Positions 8,501-16,721 of a DNA stretch of 64,000 bases are shown here, piece by piece. Under the pieces are notes generated by a model. The model had not been told where the DNA came from. It ran no database searches and was given only the letters and a program-made list of their open reading frames with translations. Both the position numbers and the translations under genes were made by a program. Numbering within the stretch: the stretch's first letter is position 1; every line of letters begins with the position of its first letter. The stretch is from UBA7960 sp964624065 (GTDB lineage: Bacteria; Bacteroidota; Bacteroidia; Bacteroidales; UBA7960): contig CAZUWF010000001.1 in assembly GCA_964624065.1 (NCBI GenBank), forward strand, positions 124,001-188,000, given 5' to 3'.

Positions 8501-10221
8501 TTTGCATTGATGAAATCATTTCTAAGAATAAGCAGGTTTATGGGATCGGTAATGGGAGCACCTTGACACTGGTTTTCCTCATCCTCAATGTATCCCTGAA
8601 TTAGAGGGATGTTTGCAAAGGATATACCTGTAATAATTCCTGTTCCTCTTGAAGATCCACCAACAATAACCTCCAAGTTGCAGCTTTGATTAGAAAGGAT
8701 AAAGCAATCTTCAGAAACCTCTAAAAAATATGTGAGTTTGGCCAGAAGGGTGCTTGGGTTGGCTTGTTGGGGAAGCAAGGGAATGTTCCAAACAATACTG
8801 CCAGTTGGCCCCGCAGAGGGGTTGAAGACGAGGTTGCCACCGGTTATCCCCTGAAAATACTCAGCGTTACTGCTTTCAAATCTTGTTCCGAACGGAATGG
8901 GTATCGTTACCTCAAAATTTTGAATTCCTTCCTGCTCTTTGTTTCGCACCTCAAGCGAAAACTCAATAAGCTGACCGGGCCTAACTTCCAAAGCCTCACC
9001 AGGAATAACAGCCTCGCCATCAATAGTTTCTACCCGGTGAAAAGCCTCCGTGTCGGGTATGAAAGCATCAACAGCCATAGCAATGCAGAAGATTATGTAT
9101 GTTTCGGTAGTTGTTCCATATCTAAATGTGGTTGAGGTTTGATTGTTGGCAATTACGGTGTTTCCAGGGTTGTTAACGTTAAACATCACGATATCCAACC
9201 CAAGGTTATTTGCCAAATTTGGGTTTCGTGGGTTTCCTCCGGTAAGAATTGTGCTATTGAAAAAGTTATTAGTCGAATTTTCCGGGTGGACTAATGTTAA
9301 CCACTGAGAGTTGTTAGCTCTTTTTATTTGAAAATAGTCTCCCGTAACACTCCTATCACCCTCACCTGCAATAAGCCCTAGCTTTAAATTTACCGGACCT
9401 TCTTGTACCGTGCGAAATCCGGAGACGGGCAGTTCATTTGGGTTACCACCATTGGCAACGTATGCGTGACCGTCGAAAATTGTTACGTCTCGCCAGTTCA
9501 TTGCCGGGTTTTCGTAAACCACTATCATACCCCAGCCTCCATAGTAACCTGTTGACCCTCCATTGCCCTCCATCAGGGCAATATCGGCAACGAAATACTC
9601 ACCCAGACCAAACTCCTTAACGTAATCAGTTACTTCGGCGAAGGCCGAGTACATAAACCCGTGGTTGGTTGTTGGGTAGTATATGTTATGTGAGTAATTG
9701 GCATGGCTCGCTTGCACTGTTGTGTAACTCGTGGCATCAGCGTGTTTTAGCTTAACTGTTCCTTTGTTTAGGGTTACATTAGATCCGGCTGCAGGATTGA
9801 AAACCGTAAAAGTATTTGGACTAGGGCTTAAATTGTGGGTCCTGCCAGTCCAATATAACCCAGCGTAAATAATTTTAGAGCACTCTGGGTTGGCATTATT
9901 TTCTAGAGAAAACTGCAGTGTTGCGGAGCTGGAATTAACGGTTGAGGGGTCGTCATCCACGTTTACGTAAATCATATTGACGTTACCGTTGTTGTTTCCA
10001 GCACCGGGAAGTCTTAGGTTTAAATTCCCGATCAAGGTAAAATCACCTTTAATGTTGTAGATTGCTCGCTCGGGGGTAAGGTACGAGGTTCTGGGCTCAA
10101 AAGGGACAATAACCTGAGCATTTGCACTTAAAGTGCAAATAGCCAATATGATCATCAACTTGATTTCGCGAGCAACCTTAGTCTGACTCGGAAAGGGGTA
10201 TTTTTGGGTTATCAAGGCCAA
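5566..10221 (-). CDS. Giant T9SS type B sorted surface protein with four TTWxRRTT repeats and four SprB-like repeats (1551 aa)
   Basis: Order of parts: signal peptide (hydrophobic stretch LMIILAICTLSANA, residues 22-35); a conserved N-terminal domain to about 400 (IIYAGLYWTGR, GYYGGWGMIVVYEN, IFDGHAYV); a DUF11-like segment 410-545 (IEFSLEVRN, FEVTIPIPFGTRF); four ~98-residue repeats at about 750-1140, each with YxWE/QxST and QTTWxRRxT; four SprB-like repeats at about 1140-1455 (GGWG, YSxxVxDxxGC); and the T9SS type B sorting domain at 1455-1551 (IPQGFSPNGDGVNETW). The SprB family is known from gliding adhesins; that this protein is an adhesin is inference. It is the first gene of the three-gene run and has a TAnnTTTG promoter just upstream. 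Its length, low charge and regularly placed cysteines fit an extended extracellular rod. Confidence 0.92.
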   Translation of the reverse strand: MALITQKYPFPSQTKVAREIKLMIILAICTLSANAQVIVPFEPRTSYLTPERAIYNIKGDFTLIGNLNLRLPGAGNNNGNVNMIYVNVDDDPSTVNSSSATLQFSLENNANPECSKIIYAGLYWTGRTHNLSPSPNTFTVFNPAAGSNVTLNKGTVKLKHADATSYTTVQASHANYSHNIYYPTTNHGFMYSAFAEVTDYVKEFGLGEYFVADIALMEGNGGSTGYYGGWGMIVVYENPAMNWRDVTIFDGHAYVANGGNPNELPVSGFRTVQEGPVNLKLGLIAGEGDRSVTGDYFQIKRANNSQWLTLVHPENSTNNFFNSTILTGGNPRNPNLANNLGLDIVMFNVNNPGNTVIANNQTSTTFRYGTTTETYIIFCIAMAVDAFIPDTEAFHRVETIDGEAVIPGEALEVRPGQLIEFSLEVRNKEQEGIQNFEVTIPIPFGTRFESSNAEYFQGITGGNLVFNPSAGPTGSIVWNIPLLPQQANPSTLLAKLTYFLEVSEDCFILSNQSCNLEVIVGGSSRGTGIITGISFANIPLIQGYIEDEENQCQGAPITDPINLLILRNDFINANCQPLEDYLTRNFHFCNPTGTHIPFVGISGNFPSGSRFYNSIDTNEVAPFPTSTEYVSGSSFPIVSGNQSYYAIPPGSTSCYWEFTITVGNLTVSEPTGGLTVCSQRNISITHSTTGVTSIGEIRNLPTGVSATYSNGQVLITGTPSEQGTFNYSIALLGECDGFMAEGTIVIQEPVTAGEIGSDQTVGYNTIPAPITSLSLGGGSGTISYFWESSTTNETTGFTIIVGANSDTYSPGKLTQTTWFRRTTVSSQNGVECSSLTSNTVVVIVIDIVTPGQIAQDQTICIGVQPQPITNVEVGTGGGDITYKWESSTVGQLSGFVEIAGEILQNLSLGALTQTTWVRRTTFSYLNGVKSESFPSNVVQITVQNVEAGSIATSHTICFGGVPSAITSLNPGGGPGEISYLWEGSTTNGNGDFSPIPNQIQQSLQLGALTQTTWVRRTTVSALNAVGCYSDPTNVVEVTVQAPVTAGQIEKDQQICYGDTPDTITSRFDGTGSGIVSYLWQKSTSSASEGFSDIDGATGSDYLAGALRQTTWLRRITISTLGGVFCPSTPTEAIEIDVANEIQTLATVTRPIMCHNSENGAINISAIGGWGSLQYSINGVDYQSEGAFGGLGPNTYSCLVMDQRGCEASSDITLVNPPVLTLEVRQTAIVRCKGEASAAIQLKAGGGWGTYSFSKDANSYQSTPIFDNLVAGTYTFHVSDAQGCVASETIEIKEPEFGLSVQVTDKRDVVCFGQSNGLARVLGLNGWGNYFYLWNTQPAQTTPTASGLTKGLYQVEVRDEHGCITRTEIQIDQPQPVVISNVEVLDVHCKHVEKGGRISFDVAGGAISPLTYLWSNGQTSESLSGIMQGDYTVEVTDFNGCKAGQSFKVLFLDEDCIVRIPQGFSPNGDGVNETWIIKNLSEEHPNNIVRVFNRSGTLVFEATPSTTHWDGKPNRGNVMVGKNGKLPPGVYFYMIWFEPESTPITGSLFIAY

Positions 10222-10255
10222 AACGGGATGATATTAACACTATAATCCAGAGGCG

Positions 10256-10263
10256 CAAATTTA
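10256..10263 (-). promoter_or_regulatory. Bacteroidota -7 promoter element for the surface-protein run
   Basis: On the minus strand it reads TAAATTTG, an exact match to the TAnnTTTG -7 consensus of Bacteroidota sigma-ABfr. It lies 35 bases before the ATG at 10221, giving a leader of about 28 bases. No good -33 TTTG was found at the usual 19-21 base spacing. Confidence 0.45.
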
Positions 10264-10368
10264 CACTATATTTCACCAAAAATGTTTGTATTTGAAAACG
10301 AAAAGGTATTTTTTTGCAAAAAACAGTCCTCAATATGAGCAATTTGATAAGATTGGGATGATTTTTAC

Positions 10369-12453
10369 CTACGAGCCTATGGTTAACTCTTTTTTATTTT
10401 TGAATCGTTCGAGCCCTGATTGCAAAAACTGGATGAATTTATCAATGCTCGAATCGTAACCATAACCCTCGGTGAGGTCATTCCCCTGGCTGTCAACCAC
10501 AACGTAAAATGGTATAGCGTTGGTTTGGTACCTTTCAACCTGAAAAACCCTGCGCTTTTCGCCCCAGGTTCTTATAGTTCTTTCGCGGCCGAATGCCATA
10601 GTGGTAAAGCGCAAATCTTCGGGCAAAGGCTCTCTGTCGTCGGTAATTTGCGCAATAATCACAAAATCGTTTTTGAGCATCTGCAGTACTTGTGGGTCGG
10701 CCCAAACAGTGGCTTCCATTTTGCGACAGTTGCTGCATGAATTGCCCGTGAAATCAAGCAAGGCAGGCTTGCCTGCCTTGCTTGCCGCTTCCAACCCTTC
10801 TTCGAGGTCGGTAAACAGAACCAATCCGTGAGGTCCTTCCTTGGTGCTCTTGCCTGTGGGTGTTGTGGCAGTGCCGGTAGAGGCTACCCCCTTGGTAAGG
10901 TCAAAATCTTGAGTGGTGGGTGAGGGCAAGAAAGAGCTCACGGCCTTGAGTGGTGCGCCCCACAAACCGGGAATGAGGTAAAAAACGAATGCGAAGGTTA
11001 CAATTGCCAAAAACAGCCTCGGCACGCCAATGTACTTTAGGTCGCTATCGTGCGAGAACTTTATTTTTCCGATAAGGTAAAGTCCCATCAACAAGAAGAT
11101 TGCAATCCAAAGGGTGATGAAAACCTCCCTGTCGAGTATGCCCCACTTGGCGGCGGCATCGGCAGTTCCAAGAAATTTCAGCGAGAATGCCAAAACTATG
11201 AAACCAAGAACCACCTTAACTGAGTTCATCCATCCTCCCGACTTGGGCAATGATTGCAGGGCGGTGGGGAAAATCGCAAACAGGCTAAAAGGAATTGCGA
11301 GGGCAATGCTAAAACCCAGCATACCGAAGGCGGGTCCAAAAGTATCGCCACTTGTGGCAGCCTCCACCAAAAGCGAACCTACTATGGGGCCCGTACAGGA
11401 AAATGACACCAATACAAAAGTCAAACCCATGAAAAACACACCCAGTAGACCACCAGACTTGTCAACTTTTTGGTCGAGAGCGTTTGACCAGCTTGAGGGC
11501 AGCGTTAGTTCGAAAGCGCCGAAAAACGATGCTGCAAAGAAGACCAAAAGTGCGAAGAAGAATACGTTGAACCAAGGATTGGAAGCTAGGTTTTGAAGCG
11601 CGTCAGCACCAAAAATTAGCGAAATTGCAAGCCCAATAATTACGTATGAAAAAATAATTGTAACCCCGTATGCTATGGCATCCCTGAAAGCCCTTGGCTT
11701 GTTGCCCGCATTGCGCAGGAAGAAACTCACCGTGAGCGGAATCATGGGAAATACGCAGGGTGTTAACAAGGCCAACAACCCCCCTAGAAGCCCGGTAATG
11801 AACGTTGCCCAAATAGACTTTCTCGCTCCCGAAGGGACTTCCTTGCCTTCGGCGATTTCAGGTTCTATTCCTTCGCCTGACTCCTGGTCGTTTTCTTTCA
11901 GCTCCCCATTTGGAGCTATATTTGCTTTGGAGGCCAGGCCTTCTTGTGTTTCTAGAGCTTCTGCAGTCAATGATTCCACCCTACCCGGAAGCCTTATGGC
12001 AAATTCTTCGTAATCGGGTGGGAGGCAACTCGTATCATCGCAAGCCATGAATTCCACCTCGCCCTTTACGGTTACAGGCTCCTTGCTCATAACCTCCACC
12101 ACCTGCCTAAATACCACACTTCCAGAATGAACCGTTACGGTCATTTTAAACTCATTGTCGAATTTTTCAACTGGTTTTGGAAATTGTAGGCTGCCTATTT
12201 TCTTGAAACCTTGAGCAACTGTAATTTTTATGGCAGTGGGGATTGGACCTCCCGGGGGAAGACTTAATCCGTAGATGTTCCATCCTCGGTCAACATTGGC
12301 CGTGAACCTTAATTCGAATTGGTTTTCGGCTACCTTATGCTGTGAGAAACTCCATTTAACCGGGCTTAGCATCTGGCTTGATCCAATGATGGGAAACACC
12401 AAGAGTGCTAAGAGGAGGGACGATAAAACGCTAATTTTTTTCCAAGAATTCAT
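10369..12453 (-). CDS. dsbD: Thiol:disulfide interchange protein DsbD (694 aa)
   Basis: DsbD carries electrons from cytoplasmic thioredoxin across the inner membrane to periplasmic disulfide proteins. The order is signal peptide, N-terminal DsbD-alpha-type immunoglobulin-like domain (about 30-155, FELRFTANVDRGWNIYG), a charged linker, a multi-TM core from about 215 to 500 with the two transport cysteines in LLTPCVFPMIPLT and VSFSCTGPIVG, and a C-terminal thioredoxin-like domain with CSNC (Cys573 and Cys576, in DFTGNSCSNC). All expected redox residues are present, so it should be active. It has its own intergenic region on both sides. It could supply exported thiol enzymes such as the periplasmic MsrB at 47907 (inference). 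Confidence 0.95.
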   Translation of the reverse strand: MNSWKKISVLSSLLLALLVFPIIGSSQMLSPVKWSFSQHKVAENQFELRFTANVDRGWNIYGLSLPPGGPIPTAIKITVAQGFKKIGSLQFPKPVEKFDNEFKMTVTVHSGSVVFRQVVEVMSKEPVTVKGEVEFMACDDTSCLPPDYEEFAIRLPGRVESLTAEALETQEGLASKANIAPNGELKENDQESGEGIEPEIAEGKEVPSGARKSIWATFITGLLGGLLALLTPCVFPMIPLTVSFFLRNAGNKPRAFRDAIAYGVTIIFSYVIIGLAISLIFGADALQNLASNPWFNVFFFALLVFFAASFFGAFELTLPSSWSNALDQKVDKSGGLLGVFFMGLTFVLVSFSCTGPIVGSLLVEAATSGDTFGPAFGMLGFSIALAIPFSLFAIFPTALQSLPKSGGWMNSVKVVLGFIVLAFSLKFLGTADAAAKWGILDREVFITLWIAIFLLMGLYLIGKIKFSHDSDLKYIGVPRLFLAIVTFAFVFYLIPGLWGAPLKAVSSFLPSPTTQDFDLTKGVASTGTATTPTGKSTKEGPHGLVLFTDLEEGLEAASKAGKPALLDFTGNSCSNCRKMEATVWADPQVLQMLKNDFVIIAQITDDREPLPEDLRFTTMAFGRERTIRTWGEKRRVFQVERYQTNAIPFYVVVDSQGNDLTEGYGYDSSIDKFIQFLQSGLERFKNKKELTIGS

Positions 12454-12612
12454 ATTATTTCAACTTATTTAATTGTTATGGGGGTCAAATTTGGTTGGTT
12501 TATTTTGGTGACGACATGCGATTAAAGTGGTGAAATAGGCGAAGCTGATCGTATTGATGTATTTAATCCTATAAACGCAAAAACTGCCTCAAGGTTATAT
12601 GACTTTTCTTGT

Positions 12613-14007
12613 TTAAACATGATATTTATCACAGGTTCTTGCAATTTCAAAAATATTTTTGGTGTTCGGAGTGATTTTGAACCTATCGCTAACCCTCAAT
12701 CCAACCAGCCAAACAATTTCTCTGCCAGAAACCAAAACAAGAACTTTTTCTTTCAAGTGGAGCGGAACTTTAAGGTCGATCAAAATATCGCTAACCTTTT
12801 TCTTCCCGTTCAACCCGATGGGAGTCATTGAGTCTCCGGGTATTATTTTCCTTAAAATAAGCGGAAACTCAAGCTTGTCTTTATCGACCCAAACGACATT
12901 TGGATCTTTTGAAATTTCCATTTCGACTTTAAATAACAGGTTGGAAATGCAAAAATTCTGTCCTGATACCTCAACGCTTGTTGCTTTTTCGTTTATCGTA
13001 GCATACGTATCGATTGTTTTTGGATTAATCGGCTCGACAAAGATCTCGGTTCGATCCTTGATGGCACAGTGCGTATTTGAAGAAAACCTTTTTCCAGGCT
13101 GTGCGCAAAGCGAATTGAACAGCTCGGTACAAACGGTGGAAGAAAATCCAAATTCTTTTAGAAACTCGAACAAGATCAGTTTTGGCGAATTAGCCTCCAA
13201 AAGTTTGGCTATATTTATGGAATAACCTGCTTGGGTCTTGGCAACGCATACAACCCTTTGGTTGTCAACGTATCTGTCAAGTATCACTAAAGTTCCCGAA
13301 ACAATACCGAAATATTCGAATATGGTGCTGTAAAGATTGGGGTTGGCTTCTTCAAGAAGCGGCACCACGTGGTGCCTAATTTTATTGCGAAGGTAGTAAT
13401 CTTGATTATTGCTGGAGTCAATTCTGAAGTTTATGGAATTTGCCGATGCATGCTCTTCTATTTCCCTTCGGGTTGCAAATACCAGTGGCCTAATAATGTT
13501 TCCGTTTTTTACGGGTATCCCGCCTAGGCCTCTCAAGCCAGTGCCTCTCGTTAGGTTTATGATGAGGGTTTCAATTGAATCGTTAAGGTTGTGGCCAGTG
13601 GCTATATGATCGAAACTCATATCCTTTGCCAGTTGCGAAAACCATTGGTACCTTAGCTCCCTTGCTGCTTCTTGTATTGATTGTTTTTGGGTCTTGGAGC
13701 AGGAAATTGTGTCGAAGGTTTTGGAAAAATAGTCAACCCCCATTTTTTTCGATTCTTGCTCAACGAAGCTTGCATCGTCATCCGACTCCTGGCCTCTCAA
13801 CCCAAAATTGCAATGGGCAACGGCAATATTGAATCCCGAATTTGCAAATAGGCTAAGCATTACCATTGAGTCAACACCCCCGCTAACGGCAAGTAAAATC
13901 TTTGCCTTGCGGTCAAAAAGGCGTTTATCCTCTATGAACTGCTCGAACCTTTTTGGCAACCTTAGGCCCGACTTGCTTTTTTCTTGGCCAGGGTTATGGT
14001 TTTTCAC
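12613..14007 (-). CDS. tilS: tRNA(Ile)-lysidine synthetase TilS
   Basis: TilS converts C34 of the CAU anticodon of tRNA-Ile2 to lysidine so that it reads AUA; ATP is used. The PP-loop AVSGGVDSMVML is intact and is followed by AHCNFGLRGQESDDD and ATGHNLNDSIETL, both typical of the family. The C-terminal part (about the last 180 residues) is the variable substrate-binding domain. The start is uncertain: the open frame extends to an ATG at 14169, but that would overlap the preceding gene by 136 bases. GTG at 14007 and TTG at 13959 (LPKRFEQF...) both lie after that gene's stop, and the TTG gives the usual N-terminal length. A CAU tRNA that looks like its substrate is at 47696. Confidence 0.93.
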   Translation of the reverse strand: MKNHNPGQEKSKSGLRLPKRFEQFIEDKRLFDRKAKILLAVSGGVDSMVMLSLFANSGFNIAVAHCNFGLRGQESDDDASFVEQESKKMGVDYFSKTFDTISCSKTQKQSIQEAARELRYQWFSQLAKDMSFDHIATGHNLNDSIETLIINLTRGTGLRGLGGIPVKNGNIIRPLVFATRREIEEHASANSINFRIDSSNNQDYYLRNKIRHHVVPLLEEANPNLYSTIFEYFGIVSGTLVILDRYVDNQRVVCVAKTQAGYSINIAKLLEANSPKLILFEFLKEFGFSSTVCTELFNSLCAQPGKRFSSNTHCAIKDRTEIFVEPINPKTIDTYATINEKATSVEVSGQNFCISNLLFKVEMEISKDPNVVWVDKDKLEFPLILRKIIPGDSMTPIGLNGKKKVSDILIDLKVPLHLKEKVLVLVSGREIVWLVGLRVSDRFKITPNTKNIFEIARTCDKYHV

Positions 14008-14033
14008 AAAATACTTTAAAAACTCGTGGAACT

Positions 14034-14624
14034 TTATTCTTTGATCCACACCCCCGTAATCTCGCCAATGTACGTTGTGTGAAAGTCCTTGCGGGGATAC
14101 TTGTCTGCCACAACCGATTGATCGTGGAAATTTTCTTGACCCAAAACAGCAGAATACAATTTGCGACATTCGATTATCAAGTATGCTTCCTCAAATCCGA
14201 TGGAGCCATTCTTGGTTACGAAGGGAGTTAGCTTTTCGTAATTCATCTTGTCAAAATCTCGACCCGAAACGCTTCCCATTTTTCTCAAAACATCTCGATA
14301 TTCCTCTTTAAAAAAGGTTAGGGTGTAGTAATCTTCCCTTTGGGTAAAAATATGGGTGTGTCTTTGCGGTCTTACGTAAATGGTTGCAACGGGGAGCTCC
14401 CACAACCAGCCCATTTGGCCCCAGCTTGCGGTCATCATATTATAGTCGCCAGGCTTGCCTGCCGTCACGAGCATCCAGTCCTTGCCGATCATTCTAATAA
14501 CGTTATCGTGGATGTCATGCCAGGTGGCTTCTCGGTGTTTTGTCATAACTTTTGTGGTTTCTTGGGCATTTCCGATGCAGCCAATTAGGGTAATAAATGC
14601 AACTAGGTAGGTTAGGGTTTTCAT
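14034..14624 (-). CDS. Exported flavin-reductase-like (split-barrel FMN-binding) lipoprotein, 196 aa
   Basis: The protein resembles the flavin reductase / pyridoxamine-oxidase-like split barrel: MTASWGQMGWLWELPVATIYVRPQRHTHIFTQ has the pattern of this family, in which a TxSWGxxG segment binds FMN. Unusually it starts with a signal peptide and a possible lipobox (LIGC, Cys16), which would place it in the periplasm or on a membrane surface rather than in the cytoplasm. The ATG at 14624 is the only sensible start. It is read in the same direction as tilS, which begins within about 30-75 bases of its stop. Partner and substrate are unknown. A lipid anchor is likely but not certain because the residues before Cys are only an approximate lipobox. 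Confidence 0.75.
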   Translation of the reverse strand: MKTLTYLVAFITLIGCIGNAQETTKVMTKHREATWHDIHDNVIRMIGKDWMLVTAGKPGDYNMMTASWGQMGWLWELPVATIYVRPQRHTHIFTQREDYYTLTFFKEEYRDVLRKMGSVSGRDFDKMNYEKLTPFVTKNGSIGFEEAYLIIECRKLYSAVLGQENFHDQSVVADKYPRKDFHTTYIGEITGVWIKE

Positions 14625-14806
14625 ACACTAAAAAATTGAAAATAGAAGTCAGAAATTAGAAATCAAAAGCCGAATGTAGAATGGATGAGTAATTAATCAT
14701 TAATGATTTGTTATTGAATGGCTATTGGCTATTTACCATTGGCTTTTTAATTGTCAATCATCAACTCTTAGCTCTAAACACATTGTTTTCAATGGCTCTA
14801 TATTCA

Positions 14807-16114
14807 CTATTCCTCCCTAACAATTGTTTCCTCCCTGCCAGGTCCGGTTGAAACTATTTTAATTGGGGCTTCAACGAAATCTTCAATGAACTTAATGTAT
14901 TCGAGCAATTCAACCGGCAACTGACCAAAGCTATTAGTGTCCTTTAGGTTGGTTTTCCACCCCTTGAACTCTTCAAACTGCGGTTCAACCTCGTTTAGGT
15001 CGATGGCCGATGTTGAAAACTCAACGTTTTGTCCCTTGAATAGGTATCCGGTACATACCTTCACGGAATCGAAAATGCCTAGGACATCCGCCTTGGTCAA
15101 TACCAACTTGGTTACCCCGTTTATCATTACTGCAAACTTGAGGGCTGGTAGGTCGAGCCATCCGCAGCGTCTGGGCCTACCGGTTGTGGCACCAAACTCG
15201 CCACCCGATTTTCTCAGCTGCTCACCTTGGTCGCAAAGGAGCTCGGTGGGGAATGGGCCTCCTCCCACTCTAGTGCAATATGCCTTGAATATTCCGATGG
15301 TCTCCCCAATTCGCGATGGGGCAATTCCCAACCCGGTGCATGCACCTGCGGCCGATGTGCTGCTGGAGGTAACAAAAGGATAGGAGCCAAAATCAATGTC
15401 GAGGAGGGTTCCCTGGGCCCCTTCGGCGAGCAATCTTTTGCCGTTTCTAAGGGCATTATTGATGTACGAAACCGAGTCGATAATCGGTAATTTGCACAAA
15501 GTTTCTAGGGATTTAAGCCACATTTCTTCGTACTCGCCAAAGGTCCTTGTTTCAACCGCAAAATCTTCCAAATCGTAGCCTGTGGACCTTAACTGCTTAA
15601 GATGCAGTGATTTCAAGCTTTGATATTTTTTGTCAAATTTACCGGAAAAAAGCTCTGATATTCTCAATCCGTTTCTTGAAATTTTATCGGTATAAGCCGG
15701 GCCAATACCCTTTAATGTACTTCCAATCTTACCTTCGCCTTTTTGCCTCTCGAGTGCTGCATCCAGCAAGCGATGTGATGGAAGTATCAGGTGTGCACCA
15801 GAAGAAACTAACAGGTTTTTGGAGATGTAGTCCAAATCAAGCTCTGTTTTCCTAACCTCGTTCTCAAAAACCAAAGGGTCAATTACCACTCCGTTGCCAA
15901 TGACGTTTATGCAATTGCTACGAAAAATCCCTGAGGGTATTGTGTGCAAAACTACCTTCCTCCCTTCAAACTCAAGGGTATGCCCGGCATTTGGCCCTCC
16001 CTGAAACCTAGCAACAACATCGTAGCCCGGCGTGAGGTAGTCAACCACCTTGCCCTTGCCCTCATCGCCCCATTGCAAGCCTAAAAGCACGTCGGCTTTT
16101 GCTTCGTATGTCAT
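14807..16114 (-). CDS. purA: Adenylosuccinate synthetase
   Basis: PurA joins IMP and aspartate using GTP to make adenylosuccinate, the first committed step to AMP. The N-terminus has the diagnostic LGLQWGDEGKGKVVDYL with the phosphate-binding loop and catalytic Asp, followed by QGGPNAGHT, then STSAAGACTGLGIAPS and GVTKLVLTKADVL, all in family order. At 435 residues it has the normal length. The frame runs back to 16141, but the ATG at 16114 (MTYEAKADVLLG) starts just after the stop of the upstream Fur-family gene and gives a standard N-terminus. The spacing of two bases means it is translated from the same message as that regulator. Confidence 0.97.
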   Translation of the reverse strand: MTYEAKADVLLGLQWGDEGKGKVVDYLTPGYDVVARFQGGPNAGHTLEFEGRKVVLHTIPSGIFRSNCINVIGNGVVIDPLVFENEVRKTELDLDYISKNLLVSSGAHLILPSHRLLDAALERQKGEGKIGSTLKGIGPAYTDKISRNGLRISELFSGKFDKKYQSLKSLHLKQLRSTGYDLEDFAVETRTFGEYEEMWLKSLETLCKLPIIDSVSYINNALRNGKRLLAEGAQGTLLDIDFGSYPFVTSSSTSAAGACTGLGIAPSRIGETIGIFKAYCTRVGGGPFPTELLCDQGEQLRKSGGEFGATTGRPRRCGWLDLPALKFAVMINGVTKLVLTKADVLGIFDSVKVCTGYLFKGQNVEFSTSAIDLNEVEPQFEEFKGWKTNLKDTNSFGQLPVELLEYIKFIEDFVEAPIKIVSTGPGREETIVREE

Positions 16115-16116
16115 TG

Positions 16117-16605
16117 TTATTCTTGATTTTTGTTTTCGCAATCTTGACAGTTACCGTAAAAAACAAAGGACCTGTGGGTTGCCTTAATCTTTAGAATCAT
16201 TTCCACCGAATTTTGAATTTCTTGAATGCGGGGATCGCAAAACTCAAGAACCTTGCCACAGGAGGTACAAATGGCGTGATCGTGTTGTCTGTACTTGTAT
16301 GACTTTTCGAACTGGGCAACGTTCTTGCCAAATTGATGCTTGATAACCAAATTGCAGTCTTGAAGCAACTCTATGGTGTTGTATAATGTGGCCCTGCTCA
16401 CGCGATACTTGTTGTTTTTCATTTTGATGTAAAGAGATTCAACATCGAAATGGCCTTCGGTGAGGTATATCTCCCTCAAAATTGTATATCGCTCGGGAGT
16501 TTTGCGATGGGCATTGGAGGAAAGGTATGCAGAAAAAATATTCTTAACCGTTTCCAAAATTTCTTGAGTGGCCTTTGACTCTTTCATCAATTGGTAATTA
16601 TTCAA
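16117..16605 (-). CDS. Fur-family metal- or peroxide-responsive repressor (162 aa)
   Basis: Winged-helix N-terminus (about 30-100: TPERYTILREIYLTEGHFDVESLYIKM, YRVSRATLYNTIELL) and the dimerisation/metal half with HDHAICTSCGKVLEF and a second CxxC, CQDC, near the C-terminus. The two CxxC pairs form the structural zinc site of Fur/PerR/Zur proteins. Which metal or signal it senses cannot be told from sequence alone. The start may be the ATG at 16605 or the one at 16587 (MKESKATQ...); the short distance to the promoter at 16619 leaves both possible. It is followed directly by purA, an unusual partner for such a regulator. Confidence 0.9.
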   Translation of the reverse strand: MNNYQLMKESKATQEILETVKNIFSAYLSSNAHRKTPERYTILREIYLTEGHFDVESLYIKMKNNKYRVSRATLYNTIELLQDCNLVIKHQFGKNVAQFEKSYKYRQHDHAICTSCGKVLEFCDPRIQEIQNSVEMILKIKATHRSFVFYGNCQDCENKNQE

Positions 16606-16618
16606 ATTTTGACCGGCT

Positions 16619-16626
16619 CAAAATTA
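16619..16626 (-). promoter_or_regulatory. -7 promoter element for the Fur-family gene and purA
   Basis: Minus-strand TAATTTTG, an exact TAnnTTTG match, 14 bases before the ATG at 16605. The surrounding 60 bases are very A/T-rich and contain AAATTTTG repeats that could also serve as an operator for autoregulation, but no clear palindrome was defined. Confidence 0.45.
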
Positions 16627-16721
16627 CAAAATTTTGAATTTATTTTTATTCTTTATAAATAAAAATTGCAACTTACTGTATGATACATAATTAATGTAAG
16701 GGATTAAAAGTTTCGCAAAGG

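Noticed and set aside
14007..14169. ATG at 14169 as start of tilS
   Set aside because: It would overlap the flavin-reductase-like gene by 136 bases on the same strand and add about 55 residues not normal for TilS.
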